From contig JABANN010000265.1 in NCBI GenBank assembly GCA_013115125.1, forward strand, positions 1 to 45,391: a stretch of DNA of 45,391 bases, read 5' to 3'. The notes beneath the pieces are model-generated. The model did not search any database, was not told the DNA's origin, and saw only the letters and a program-made list of their open reading frames with translations. A program made the position numbers and the translations under genes. Shown piece after piece: positions 22,997-35,093 of this stretch. Position 1 is the stretch's first letter, and every line of letters begins with the position of its first letter. Source of the DNA: Perkinsus olseni (lineage: Eukaryota; Perkinsozoa; Perkinsida).

Positions 22997-25684
22997 ATGA
23001 TCGATCAACTGCCATCTATACCAATTTGGAATCTCCTCACTGCTATATACACGGGCGTGCTTGCATGCCTCTGTTCCTGGGCTGTCTTCCTCATGCCTGG
23101 GGGCCACGGAGCTAACATTACGGTACTAGGGAGGGATAGGCGCGGCGATCGGGGTCCCTTTGGGGCCTGCTAGCTACGATGGAGTGTATTGCCGTTCCCC
23201 CGTGTTCTTAGGTCCTCGCTCCTATCTGGGCCTTGATCACCGCTTTCTTGGACGTCAGCTCCAACTACGATCAGTCATTGAGGTCTCTGGTTGGTGCGGT
23301 CTTGGGACTCTTCTGCACGGAACTAGTGGCCCTACTGGTTACAGTATGCTCCACCACCGGCTACAGCGCCTGGATCGGCGTCATCGTCAGCTTCCCACTC
23401 ACGTTCCTACTGGCAATAGGCGATCCGGCTAGTGGTAGCAAGCTGTGCAAGCTATTCCGGTCGGACGTGGCGATGGAGTCCATGTATATTCCCTTGGCAT
23501 TCCCCAACGGCCAGCCCTTCTACCACGGGCTTCTCAGCTCGGGTGCATTTGCGGTTGGGTCTGTGGAGACGATTGTCGCTACTACCGTTCTGAACGCTTT
23601 CAATCTGCTACCTAGGTCTTCGGTCCCAGCCATACCAGCGTTTGCAAGAGCAGCTGCGGACTACTTCGAGACACTAGCCACCTACGTCACCAGCGGCACG
23701 GATCATCTGAACTTCATCGACCGCCAGAGAGCTCACTTCGATGTGGCATGGCGTGCTGCAGCAAAGGCGGCGCCCAACCCGAAGATTCGGAGCATCATCT
23801 ATCAGATGTCCTCTGAGTTGATCGCGCTTAGACAGACGTTGCGGGACGGCTCCTACAGTCAGAGCATTCTCCACTATATCTGGCATCCTATAGTACCTGA
23901 CTTGGTGGACCTGAGGCTAGAGGTAGTCTATTGGCTAAGGCAAACGGCTATGCCTTTGAGGCCCGGAGAGGATATCGATGAGACGGAGCTCCTAGCGCTA
24001 GCGGAGCAAGTGCAAGGGAGGTTAACTGACGAGTCATTGTTATACAGCAAGGCTGTGGTGTCGGGAGAGTCGGCCTTGTCGCCGGCGAATGACATCGTTC
24101 GGTTCCAGTTTGCCTTCTCTCTAATAGCACATTTCGCCGTACTCGCAGATGAGTTCCACACACTAATCAGGGAATACGATATGAGCCTTCCAGAGAAGAC
24201 CAATAGAGTAAGTAGGGTATCCTAGGTTGATGCGTGGTTCTGATGAATTCTTCCGCTCCGAACGCCCCGTAACGATCATCTTTTTCGGAGATTATTTTTG
24301 TCTTTTTCAGTTTGACTGGTGGGGCCGACTGCGCCGCTATCTCGCCGAGTGTAAGGAGTATTGGATCCATTGGTGGCACCTGCCCTTCTGGGCCTACGGC
24401 AATATGACTCTCAGACAAAGGCTTGTGCATCCGTTGAGGTTGTCTCTTTCGATCACCCTCTTCGCACTGCCTCTCATTGCCTGGGCTCAGGGGGAGCCTG
24501 TAGTGGAGTCCTACGGTTTCTGGGGACTAGTACCGCTCCTCTTCTGTCTTTTACCGACTCCGGGTGCGTCACTGGTCAAGGGGACCAAGCGTATCATTGG
24601 CACACTACTAGCAGCTGTCACTGCCATCATCTGCGTATCGGCTAATCCCCGCAATATCCCCGCCTACGAGGTCGAGCTGTTCGTAGTGGTCACCTTGGGC
24701 AAGCTGGTCTCGCTGTATCCCAGCATCGACTACGCCGGTACCGTCTTTGCCTTTACGTGGATGATCATTGGTATCGTCCCTAGCCTCAACGAAACTTATG
24801 ACAGAACGCAGATGATCTACTGGTCCCTGTGGAGAGTGGCTCTGACCCTGATTGGCACTTTCGGCGGAACCGTGATCACGTGTTTCGTCTTCCCGACCTT
24901 TGCTATGACCAAGCTCAACAAGGAGTCTGCCCATGAGCTTCTTACCCAGGCCGACATGGTCGCTGGTTCTATCGAGGAGCTGTGCCGTATCGAGAAGGGC
25001 CCCGCGGTTAATCCGGATAACCGCCGGTACGAAGTTGGAGATTCCTTCTGGAAGTCGTGTGATACCCGCACTGGTCTGACCCCAGAGGCCAGGGCTGAAG
25101 CGCTGGTGTTGGGGAAGACTTCGTTCGTGGACGACACCACTCGATCTGTGATCAGAATTCAGGGGCATATCAGCTGCATGGGAAGGAGCTCCTTGGTGGC
25201 CCATGCTACACTGGCTGACTGCACACGCGCTATTGCGGAGCCTTCTATTAGCTTGGTGCTGGATCCACTACGCGACGATCTCTCTAAGCTGGCGGCGTCC
25301 ATTCGGGACTCGGCCTCGAAGGTGGCACTGCAGGTCCTGGACGATCACAGTTCGAAGAAGATTATAGTGGATGGGGACTTGGTCGGCAGTCAAGTAAATG
25401 TCGAGATGCAGAACATAGTGGACCACTTCGTACGCATCCGAGAGGGCATTCTGTCAGGAAAGGACGCCAACCTCGACGCCTTCACCAAGGCCATCCGGGC
25501 CGGCCTCTATACCCTGTACCACAGCTTGTACACGTTGAGAATGTTCACCGACGACTGGGTCAGGATTGAAACAGTCATCCTGGGGTACAAACAGCTTGGT
25601 CCAAAACGGACAAGAGCATTAAGTGGCGCCCCCAAGGAGATGGTCAGCCGTGCCAGAGTTCATCAGCCCAACAACAAGCCGTGA
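22997..25684 (+). CDS. FUSC-3: two-module FUSC-type membrane transporter, class A
   Basis: Exons 22997-23122, 23212-24207 and 24311-25684 give 831 residues. Class A hallmarks are in exon 1 (LLTAIYTGVLACLCSW then GHGANIT), at the start of exon 2 (VLAPIWAL) and in the strongly conserved FRSDVAMESMYIPLAFPNG segment, which probably forms the loop or amphipathic helix between helices of module 1. Module 2 starts with a Trp-rich amphipathic stretch (YWIHWWHLPFWAYGN), followed by TPGASLVKGTKRIIGT and DYAGTVFAFTW. The C-terminus has LYHSLYTLRMFTDDW. A 62-nt tract at the start of module 2 is identical to FUSC-8. Only 147 bp separate it from FUSC-2. Confidence 0.9.
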
Positions 25685-25949
25685 GCTATTTAAAATCCAT
25701 CCTCTTCAGTGGGTAGATGCCGACGACGTTCTCAGGGGCCTTCGGTGTGGTAGGTTATTCTCGACACTATCTTCACTGTTCAACGTCGAGCTCACTGTTG
25801 TTGCCTCGTTGGTAGTATTACCACTTTGATACCGTGCATACATTATTAGCAAAAGTGCTTTCGAATTATATCTGCGTTGTGGCTTCTCCGTCTACCTTGC
25901 AGCGTCGAGTTCGATTGCGATTGGAGAATCGGCTAGGTTTCGACCGAGG

Positions 25950-28741
25950 ATGGTCGACGAGCCGCGTGTTTCGGTCAGCATGCCGCTTTCCAGCGTGAAT
26001 GGATTGCCTACTCTCACCTACTTCCAGCTGGCCAACGCGCTCTCCAGCAGCCTGGTGGCCTGTGGTGTAGCGTCGGCACAGTTTCTGCCGTGGTTTGGAG
26101 ATCGATTCAGCAATCAGCTATTTGTAATAGAGTGGTCGGTCTAGAAGTGGAGTTCTTGTACTTTGTCTGATTTCCGTGCTCACTAGTGAGTCACTAGCGG
26201 CTAGTCACTAGCCGCTAGTGGTGTATTCCTAGGAGGCTATGTGGGCATTATCTGTAGCGGCTTGGATCGTGAATCTGTCTATGCACGGTGATCACTCATT
26301 ATTATTTCAGGCCCTCTCGACAGCATGGGCACTTTCGTATACCTCACTAGACTATTCCTTCTCAGTGGATTTCGCATGGAAGACATACATTGGAGCGGCC
26401 ATCGGAGCGGCGCTCGGGGCGGTGGTGGCCTATGCTACAGCGCCTCTCAACGGTGACATCTACAGTCCGGCATGGTCCTGTCTGTTCGGACTGCCCTTCT
26501 GCTTCATTCTCGCTATGGGGTGCCAGGGGAAGGCGTCGGAGGTGTACTCTTATACGAGCGCTCTCCTCAGGATGTACAGCATTCTGGCATTTGGTGAGGG
26601 CGAGCCCTACAACAAGGCCCTCTTTATCATACTAGTTGGTTTTTTCTCTGATATGGTGCCGATGCTCATCGTTTCTGTCCTCAATTGTTCCAACCTTCTG
26701 CCGGTTAAGTGCTCACCGCCGCTGCCGCGCTTTGAACGCGCGTTGAAGGGCTACCTGGAGCTGTCGGTCTTCCATCTGGCGGATGCGGTGGACCATCAAA
26801 ATGAGTTCAATCGGAAGCGGAATGACCTGGTCGAGGCGCACCGCGCTGTTGTGAGAGGCAACGTTTCGAAGCCGCTGAAGCTGGACGTGGCGAACATAGT
26901 CGGTCTCCTGTATGGCTTCCACGCATGTACTACAGCCGAGGGCTTTGGGGCGCAAGCGCGGGCCCACTTCTGGGAGCCACTGCGAAGGGACATGTGGGAG
27001 CTGGTTTCCCGTGTTGGTAGGGCGCTGACGGAGTCTTTCGATCCGGACCTGGTGGAGAGTCTGAGGACACTAGGCGGCCGGGTGACGCAGCAGATTAAAA
27101 GCTTGACGGTCGAGTACAGCCGGAACGTAGCGGACGCTAAATGCGCAGTGTTTTCTGGGAAGGAGTTGGCGCGAATAGAGATGGCCTTGCTCACAGTGCC
27201 ACGGTGTAGTATAATAGTTGCGGATTATGTCGAAAAGAGACGCAAGGAGGATTCGACTCGCGATCCGATTACTTGTCAAGTAATGTCGGGCGGTGGCGCG
27301 CTTGTCCTTTGCTGCAAGCGCTGCCGACGGGTTGGTCTTTTTTCAGTTACCATTGCCGTCGTTCGTTCGGGACTTCCAAGATTGGCTTCGGAAGCCCTGG
27401 TACCCTCCCACCCTCTCTTGGTGGGAGCGCATCCGCTACCCTTTGCGACTCACCATCTGCCTTCAAGCCGTCGTCTGGCTAGCAGTTGGTCTGGCCACCC
27501 GGTTCGAGGTTCTAGCAGCGGAGGGGTGGTGGATAATTGTTCCGGCGATCTTATGCTCGTTCGATGCTTTCGGCTTGACGGTCATCAAAGGCGCGCGACG
27601 GATATTTGGTATCTTCCTAGGTGGGGTCCTTGCGCTGGTACCTGTTGCGATTCATCCGGTTAATCGGCCAGCCTTCTTGCTGGAGCTCTTCATCGTCGGT
27701 AGTATCACCAAGCTGGTCACTGACTTCCCCAGCGTCGACTACACTGGTCTGCAAACCGGGGTCACATTCATCATTGTGGGGTTTGCTGATGGTATCAACC
27801 CGGGCCTGAGGGAGGATGAACGCTTTCAACTGGCCGGGTTGCGCCTCCTTTGCAACACGGGTGGGCTGGTTTTATTCGTGCTAATGACTTTGCTGACGCG
27901 CCCGCCCTATTCGGGTCACCTTCTCGCCAAAACCACATCGCGAGAGCTCGGCAGCATGGCCGATTACGTGTCGTCGGTTGTGAGGGCATTGCGAGCTGGG
28001 CCTGAGGTAGCCTTTCCAGACAGGGTGGAGAAGGGTTTGTCTCTACTGGACGCTGATGCCGCGAGAATAGCGAAGATTCCCTCGGTCGAGACAGAAGCTA
28101 GAGCATTGAAGGTATTGCGAATAACTACTACTGGCTGTGGGGTGAAGCCAAAGAGACTCGCTGCTGCGCAAACCCACATGTCGAGTCTATTGCACAGCAT
28201 TGCCGTGGTCTTCACAGAGTTCCACAACTGCGATCGCAAGATGGGCCCGGCGGCACGGCAGTTGCTGCTTGAGCCGATATCGGGCCTCCTGGAAGATTTC
28301 GAAGAGTCCTTGAAGGCGTCTGCCGAGGAGCTCAGCGTCGTATTGACGCGGAAAGTGTCTGCTAGTAGAGCCATCAGAGCCGCCCGGGATGTTTTAGAGG
28401 CCTACTTGCGGCTGGCTGCGGCTTTCGAGACGGTTCGTGCAGAGCTGTTATTTAGGCGAACGTGGGCTACTTCGGGGGAAGTGATGGCGTCGACAAAGCT
28501 GGCTGAGGTCGTGTCTGGAGGCGGAGGGGTCGGAGTGCACGTGGCCGTGTATACTCTAGGGCACTTCATCGAAGATTGGATAACGGTCGCTAACAGCTTG
28601 CTAGGTTCGGATATAAGGCCTCCCAACGACCCGCCGTCTGAAAAGGATTGGACGACGTCGGTGGACTCCGTTTCACCGGGCTCTTGCATCCTCACAGTGC
28701 CGAGGTGTGTGTCGGAGGGTTCGTTGCTACGACGGAAGTAG
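25950..28741 (+). CDS. FUSC-4: two-module FUSC-type membrane transporter, class B
   Basis: Exons 25950-26123, 26311-27279 and 27347-28741 give about 845 residues; the in-frame ATG at 25980 is an equally good start. Class B features: exon 1 ends in QFLPWFGDRFSNQLF, exon 2 opens ALSTAWALSYTSLDY. The second module has a changed signature, GLTVIKGARRIFGI, in place of GASLVKGTRR, keeping Lys-Gly and the second Arg. The C-terminal element is SGGGGVGVHVAVYTLGHFIEDW, typical of class B. Intron 1 (187 nt) is long for this array and contains a perfect inverted repeat, listed separately. Module 1 has SFSVDFAWKTYIGAAIG, which echoes the Lys-x-x-x-Gly pattern of module 2. Confidence 0.88.
26192..26220. 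repeat. Perfect 12-bp inverted repeat, 5-nt loop, in intron 1 of FUSC-4
   Basis: Arms 26192-26203 (CACTAGCGGCTA) and 26209-26220 are exact reverse complements around GTCAC. The stretch just before it repeats CACTAGTGAG, so the motif CACTAG occurs several times within 40 bp. It may be a small hairpin element or a spliced-out structural feature. Confidence 0.9.
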
Positions 28742-29154
28742 GAGAATCTATAAATCTTTGGCGTGCGTTCATCATGAACGTCAAATTAGTATTCATGGCT
28801 AGTCGAGCCGCCGACTGGTAATATTCATGGTTCATTTTTTCTTCTTCATCGGGTCTCAACGGCCCCCTTTGTTTGAAGAGCTCGTTGCCGGCGACGTTAT
28901 CATTTTTTCAATCTTCATAGTATTGAAAACATTGACGCAGTCGCGTTCACGCTGCGAAGGTATACATTTACTGAATGGTCACTGGCTGAACAAACCCAAA
29001 CTGAATGGTCTCTGCCAGATAACATTCAGTTCGGGTTTGTCCAGAGACTCTCTGGGCAGCTCTACTGAGAGAGGAGGAATGGTCCGCCCCGTCACGGGCT
29101 CTCCTTCGTTTGATCGCATTTGTCAGTGCTGGCTTACGCTCGGCTTGGCCCACT
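28742..29154. other. Spacer between FUSC-4 and FUSC-5
   Basis: No gene recognised. The spacer contains the imperfect hairpin at 28990-29040 and should hold the FUSC-5 promoter. Confidence 0.6.
28990..29040. repeat. 18-bp inverted repeat upstream of FUSC-5
   Basis: Arms 28990-29007 and 29023-29040 pair over 18 bp with one mismatch (ACAAACCCAAACTGAATG against its complement), around a 15-nt loop. Flanking pieces (TCTCTGCCAGA and its partial complement) may extend the structure. It could be a hairpin-forming MITE relic or a regulatory hairpin about 115 bp before the start codon. Confidence 0.8.
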
Positions 29155-32002
29155 ATGGCTGATGCCTTCCTCGATCGACAGTACACGAGATTTCGGCTCC
29201 TAGACGCCCTCTACACCGGCCTTCTCACCTGTGTTGTATCAGGCATCCAGTTTTTGCCTTTCGCCAAGGGCCATTTCGAGGTCCAGCTGTGGGTAGTACA
29301 AGGGACCGTTGCTTGCGTCATTGAGCACCGTCACCGTACTCTCGTGCTTGGCCGTTTGCGTGGTCTCTTTCCTTGGGAATTTGCTGATAAAATCATATCA
29401 TGTCTATTCTCAGGCTCTTGCAACTGTCTGGGCGGCCATGACGAGTACGCTCGATTATCATACGGCCGTTACCGAGTCGTGGAAGATTTACCTGGGCAGC
29501 GTTATGGGCGGTACGGTATCAGTGGTAGGAGCTGCCATTGTCGTGGCTTGTAACGGCGGAAAGTACAATGTCCTCTGGGGCAGTTTGTTCGCCTTGCCGT
29601 TTTGTTTCTTGGGGGCCTGTATGTACGTCGGTAAGATGTCGGAGGCTTTATCGTGGGTGAGCTTTGTCGTGAGGCTTTACAGTGTTGCTACCTTTGCTGG
29701 CGAGGCTGAGCCTTTCGCCAAAATGGCCTTCACTGTGGTTATGGGCTTCGTGGCCGATATCGTTCCGGTGCTGGTGACGGCGGTTCTGAACATTTCCGGC
29801 TTGCTGCCGAGTAAAGGCCCGCCTCCATTTGACGCCTTCGAACGAGCGACTCGGGACTTCTTGGAGACCAGTATGATCTGTGGTATGGAGGCCGGTGACC
29901 ATAGGAAGGAGTTGGCTCGGCGACAGAAGGCGATGCACGACGCTATGAGGGCTGCGCTGCCGAAGGCTGATAGGGGCTTGCAGGTCTCCATGTTCAAGAT
30001 GGCCGCGATATTGGACGGATTTACGGCAGCGTGCTCGGTCAAGTACCTCGACCCAGTGGTTAACCGAGAGCTGTGGGAACCCCTCCAGGCGGACCTGCGA
30101 GCATTGTGCTCTAGAGCGTTCCGAATTCTCAGCGGAACTCCGGAAAAGGTGGACGAAGTTGAAGAGTTGCGACGAAGCGGCGAGCGCGTGAAGGTTCGTA
30201 TCAAGCTGATGCTGATGTCCTACAGTAAGGGCTTGGTCAGATGCGAGGACTGGAGGTGGGTGGCGTCGGGGAGGGAGCTCTCTAGGGTTGAGGCAGCTCT
30301 GATTGCTGTACCACATTTTGCGGAAGCTTTGGCGAGTTATTTAGAGGCAAAGCCGGAGGGGGTGCCGAGGAAGAGTTGGGCAGATTATGTAAGTCGGATG
30401 AGGGACTTTCGCGACTGAGGGAGGCTCATCCGGGGCTTCTCTCGCCGAGTCTTTCCGTACGGCTGACTGAGTGTGTCTGAGAGTAGCTCGCTATCGTTGT
30501 CGCCGCTTGCTGTGCATGGTGAGATTCGCGCAATGTAGTTGACGGCGGCTTGGGCGAATGCATTCTCATGTGGTAAGTACTGCCTTTCTATCAGCCTGGA
30601 TTCTCAGGTTCCCCTGCCACCTTTCGTGATGAATTTCCGGGCTTGGTGGAAGAAGCCTTTGCTCCCTCGGATGTCTGCTTGGAGTTTCCTCGCCTTCCCT
30701 CTACGCTTCACTCTAGCTGTGCAGTTATTACTCTGGCCTGTATTGGGCTTGGCACAGAAGTACTCTTCCCTGGCGGTGGACGGCTGGTGGGTCGTACTAG
30801 TGGCTGTCATGTGCTCCTTCCCCGAGGTCGGGCCTACGGTCAGCAAAGCTCTCAGGCGGCTTGCAGGGGTCGTTGCTGGCGGAGTATTAGCAGTCATAGC
30901 GATACTTGTTAACCCAGGGAACGCACCGGCTCTGATGCTAGAGCTCTTCATCGTCACTTGCGCTGCAAGGTTCCTCACAGGAACGCCGAAGTATGGTTAC
31001 GCTGGCTTGCAGATGGGCGTTACTTTTGCCATCATGGGCTTCGCTGACGGTATTGCAGTGTCCCTGACTCAGACCGAGAGGGAAATCTTTGCGGCGAAAA
31101 GGTTCCTATTCACACTTACTGGGCTGATCGGCTCAACGCTGATTCAAGTGGTCGCTTGGCCCTCCTTCTCTTCTAAATTACTCGCACAGGCGACGGCAGC
31201 CGAATTGAAGGAAATCTCTAAAGCCGTGTCAGCTGCCGTACTGCAGCTGTTGCTTCGAGACGAAAACGGCAGGCGTGATGCTGGTTGCCAATTTGAGAGC
31301 GACGCCGAGCTCCTGTTGCTGGGACTCGACTCTGAACGACGTAAGAAAGTATCTTCGGTGGCAGAGGAGGACGTTTTCTTCCGACTGGTGAGAGTGAGCA
31401 CCTCTAGCGGAGCTGTCACCACGAGGAAGCTACTGGCTGCACAGGAGGCGATAGGAAGAGCGCACACGAGTGCCATTGTCGCTTACGAGGGGCTGAGGGC
31501 GTGCGGTGCTTGCATGAGTGGCTTTGCGGCTTCCGTGCTGTTGCTTCCCGTCCGTGCCAGACTTTCGGAGTTTGCAGAGTTCTGTGAAGCCTCAGGGGAG
31601 CGTCTATCAGAATCGCTGTTACGTGCTTCGGCCCTGACTCGAGCTAGGGACGCCTGCCGAGAGACCTTGGATGCGACGCTTGCAGTCATTTCTGCCTTCG
31701 AGGACGTTCGCATGGAGCTGCTATTCCGCAAGACCTGGACGCGCCGGGCAGAGGACGGGGATATCTCTTCCACTGCTATGGTCGAGGCTCTCGCCTATGG
31801 AGGCGGCCTTGGGCTGCATATAGCTCTGCACGCTCTCGAGGCCTTCGTACGCGATTGGACTGATGCTGCCAACATACTTCTCGACTGCGACATTAGACTG
31901 CCAAATTTCCCTCCTGATGGTTCCGGCTGGAATCACACAGGGAAAAATATTCCCACGACGCTTGCGAGACGGAGTCTATCAGAAGTAGTCATTCGCAAGT
32001 GA
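29155..32002 (+). CDS. FUSC-5: two-module FUSC-type membrane transporter, class B
   Basis: Exons 29155-29292, 29414-30388 and 30608-32002 give 835 residues. Exon 1 has LLDALYTGLLTCVVSGIQFLP; exon 2 opens ALATVWAAMTSTLDY. The module 2 signature is the most altered of the array: GPTVSKALRRLAGV, with Ala where the others have Gly after Lys, though both Arg are kept. The C-terminal element reads GGGLGLHIALHALEAFVRDW, and the final segment CDIRLPNFPPDG matches those of FUSC-4 and FUSC-6. The 219-nt intron 2 is among the longest in the array. Reading frames are intact, so altered signature residues point to functional change rather than decay. Confidence 0.88.
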
Positions 32003-32297
32003 CTACTAATCACTTTCACATGTTTGTTGTCCAAGCTTATCGGGGGCTTGCTCGATGCGGATTTTTACGGTCGTGCTGGGCTGAAGGCCCTTTGCATGCA
32101 CAGTAGAAGTCGAGCATATATGAATACTTATATCCGAACGCGCTTATCGCGAATAATTTTTTAGGCCGGTCAAGAGGCGGGCTTTGAGTTATGGTAGGCG
32201 GAGCTCGGTCCTGGAGCGAGTTCCGATTAACCTCGCCCCAAGTTGCCGCCATCGTTTTTCTCTAGGTAGTTCCCATGTCCATTGGTTTGTGGTAAAA

Positions 32298-34954
32298 ATG
32301 ACCGGGTATGCGTCAAGTTACGTGATACCGCAATTTCCTCGTTACCAGCTACTCAACGCTCTCTATACCGGCGTTGTGGCTTGCTTGTGTGCAATACCAC
32401 AGTTCCTGCCCGTCCTGGAGGAGAACTTGAACCGCCATCTTTACGTAAGACAAAATGATTCCAGAGTTGCTTGAGTGGATTAAGTAGCCGAGATTACGCG
32501 TTTTCAGGCCTTGGCGATAGTATGGTCGTTGAACACGAGTTCTCTGGACTTCCCAACAGCTCGTGAGATGTCGTGGAAGATCTTCATGGGGAGTTGCGGC
32601 GGAGCGTGTTTGGCCAGCGCGGTTGTATCACTCGCCACTGCCATGAACCAAGGCGTCTATAATCCCTTCTGGGGCACTCTACTGGCTACGCCTGTCTGCT
32701 TCGCCGTTGCGACGGGCCAAAGGTCGAAGTTCGTCAACGTTTACTCGTACATAAGTTGCCTGCTGAGGATGTACAGCGTGGTCACCTTTGGTGGCGCTCT
32801 TCCCTTCGTCAAGATCTTCTCAGAGATGCTGGCGGGCTGCATTGCAGGCTTCGTGCCACTGACTCTAGTTGCCATACTCAACTGTCTAAATTGGTTGCCG
32901 CGCAGTCGACCCGATCCCTTGCCGCTTTATGAGCACTCTTCCACGAGCTTTCTCGAGTCCTCTGTGTGCTTCATCTTGGACGGTGAGAGGCATCGAGATG
33001 AGCTCGATCGGAAGCTGCGGAAGCTCGCTAGCTCCCGCCGCGCTGTGATGTCCAGTACCACGAACGATGCTCTCAAGCTGTGCGTGTTTCGTATGACAGG
33101 CTTCCTCGATTGCCTGAGGGTCTCCTGTACACTTGACGCCTTCAGCTCGGCTGCTGTGAAGTACTTCTGGGAGCCCGTCCAAACTGATATGTGGTACCTT
33201 GTATCGGGCAGCATCGCCCTTCTCCGCGACGGCCCTACACGGTACGATCCTGCTGAGCTCGAAGAGGCGGGCAAGAGGCTTCGCATACAAATTAAGGAGA
33301 CTATGATGAACTACAGCAGAGACGTGGCTGACCGCAAGTCTGTTCTGGTGTCGACAAGGGAGATGGCTCGTGCCGAGTCAGCCATGTTGGCCACTCCTCG
33401 GTTTTCTATTCTAGCGGCGGAGTACGCTCGATTGAAATGCTCTGAAGGGAAAGCTTCTAGGACGATCGAGAGCTATGTGAGTCGAGCGTGGTTAGTCGCT
33501 TCCTTGTCGATCAGCTTCTGTCCCAGGTACCCTTGCCTGTGTGGTTGCGTCATCCTGTCCTGTGGTTCCACAGGCCGCTGTATCCACCGAAGACGCCTAC
33601 TTGTGAGAAGCTTTCCTTCCCTTTGAGATTGTGTACCACACTCACTATTATACTTCTCTCCATACTTTGCGCCGGTACACGGTTCGAGATCGTCAAGAGC
33701 GAGGGATACTGGATTGCTGTATCAGCAATCACTTGCTTTCTGCCGACCCTCGGCGCCACTCTAGGCAAAGGCTTTCGGCGTCTCATGGGAGCCCTTTTGG
33801 GCGGAGTTCTGGCGCTAGTCGCCGTCACAGTTCACCCCAATGACAAGGACGCGTTTATGCTCGAGCTCTTCTTGATTGCCAGTGCGGCCAAGTTCCTCAT
33901 GCAGTTACCCAAGATCGGGTATGCCGGTATGCAGATGTGCACAACCTTTGTCATTGTTGGCTTCGCTAATGGCATCGATGACACCTTGTCGGAGCCGAAA
34001 AGACGTGAGCTCGCGGCCCTTCGTATGCTCTTTACTGTCCTGGGTTTGCTGGTGTCCCTCGTTCTCTGCGTGGTCACCTACCCGACCTTTTGCTGTCGTC
34101 GGCTTGCTCAGGGCACGGCGGAGGAGATTGACACGATTGCGGGGGTAGTGGCTTCCGGAATCGAGGCGTTAGTGCAGCGGAATCCAGACAGTCAAGGGGC
34201 CAATGATTGCTTCAAAGGTTTACTGGAGACTGGTACGGTGCTGCTTGACGCCAACTCTGCCAGGGTTGCAGAGAGTCCATGGGCGGATGAGGAGACCGTC
34301 TTCCTCGGCTTGCTTGGCATCAATCCTTCTCGCTGCAAAGTCCATGCAAAATCTATATTGTCCGGTCAGCGGCTGGTGACACGAGTTATCACCAGTGCAT
34401 TGGTGGCGTACGATAATCTGAAGAACTGCGACGAGAGGATGAGCGCTACGTCCGATCATCTCCTGCTTGAACCTGTACGACCGCTGCTCACTGAGCTGAG
34501 CTCGAAGCTCTTGGTATCTGCCACCGAGATTCAGGACGTCCTCGTCGGCAAGGCGGATGTTGAGGCTGCTCGGGACGCGACGGCTGAGACGTTGGAAGCC
34601 ATGGTGAGAATCTTCGCGCAGTTCGCAGATGTGCGCAGCAAGCTGCTGTACAGTCGAACTTGGACGGCGGAGCGAGAGGTGACTGCCTCGACGAAAATGG
34701 TGGAGGTTTTCTCTAGCGGTGGTGGAGTTGGCCTGCACGAGGCATTGCACAATGTTGGGGTCTTCATCGAGGACTGGGTCGCTCTGGCCAACGCCTTGCT
34801 TGGATCAGACGTGCGCCCTCCGAACATGCCAGCAGAGGATATCGAGCTTGTACCATACGGTGCTTCCGAAACGAAGCCTAAGCGTCGAAGAAGTAGAGCC
34901 ATAACGGCCGCTACCTTTTCGTACAAGCGTCGGAGTCGCGAGCATCTCGTTTGA
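32298..34954 (+). CDS. FUSC-6: two-module FUSC-type membrane transporter, class B
   Basis: Exons 32298-32444, 32508-33476 and 33527-34954 give 847 residues. The frame is open upstream of the chosen ATG, but 32298 gives an N-terminus (SYVIPQFPRYQLLNALYTG) that lines up with FUSC-9. Exon 2 opens ALAIVWSLNTSSLDF. Module 2 has LPTLGATLGKGFRRLMGA, close to plant ALMT and bacterial FUSC forms, and IGYAGMQMCTTFVIVGF. The C-terminal element is SSGGGVGLHEALHNVGVFIEDW. The tail ends in a basic stretch (KPKRRRSR, then YKRRSREH) not seen in the other copies, possibly a sorting or membrane-contact signal. Both introns are short (63 and 50 nt). Confidence 0.9.
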
Positions 34955-35093
34955 GTTGGTATCTGTCCTCTCTATTATTACTCCATAATATATTGGCTTT
35001 GCCGCATATTATTTTCCTTCACTCGATAGTCTTCTGTTGGCCTCTTCCTGGCAGTGGGCGTGGATTTTTCGATTCTCAGTGTTCCACTTGACA

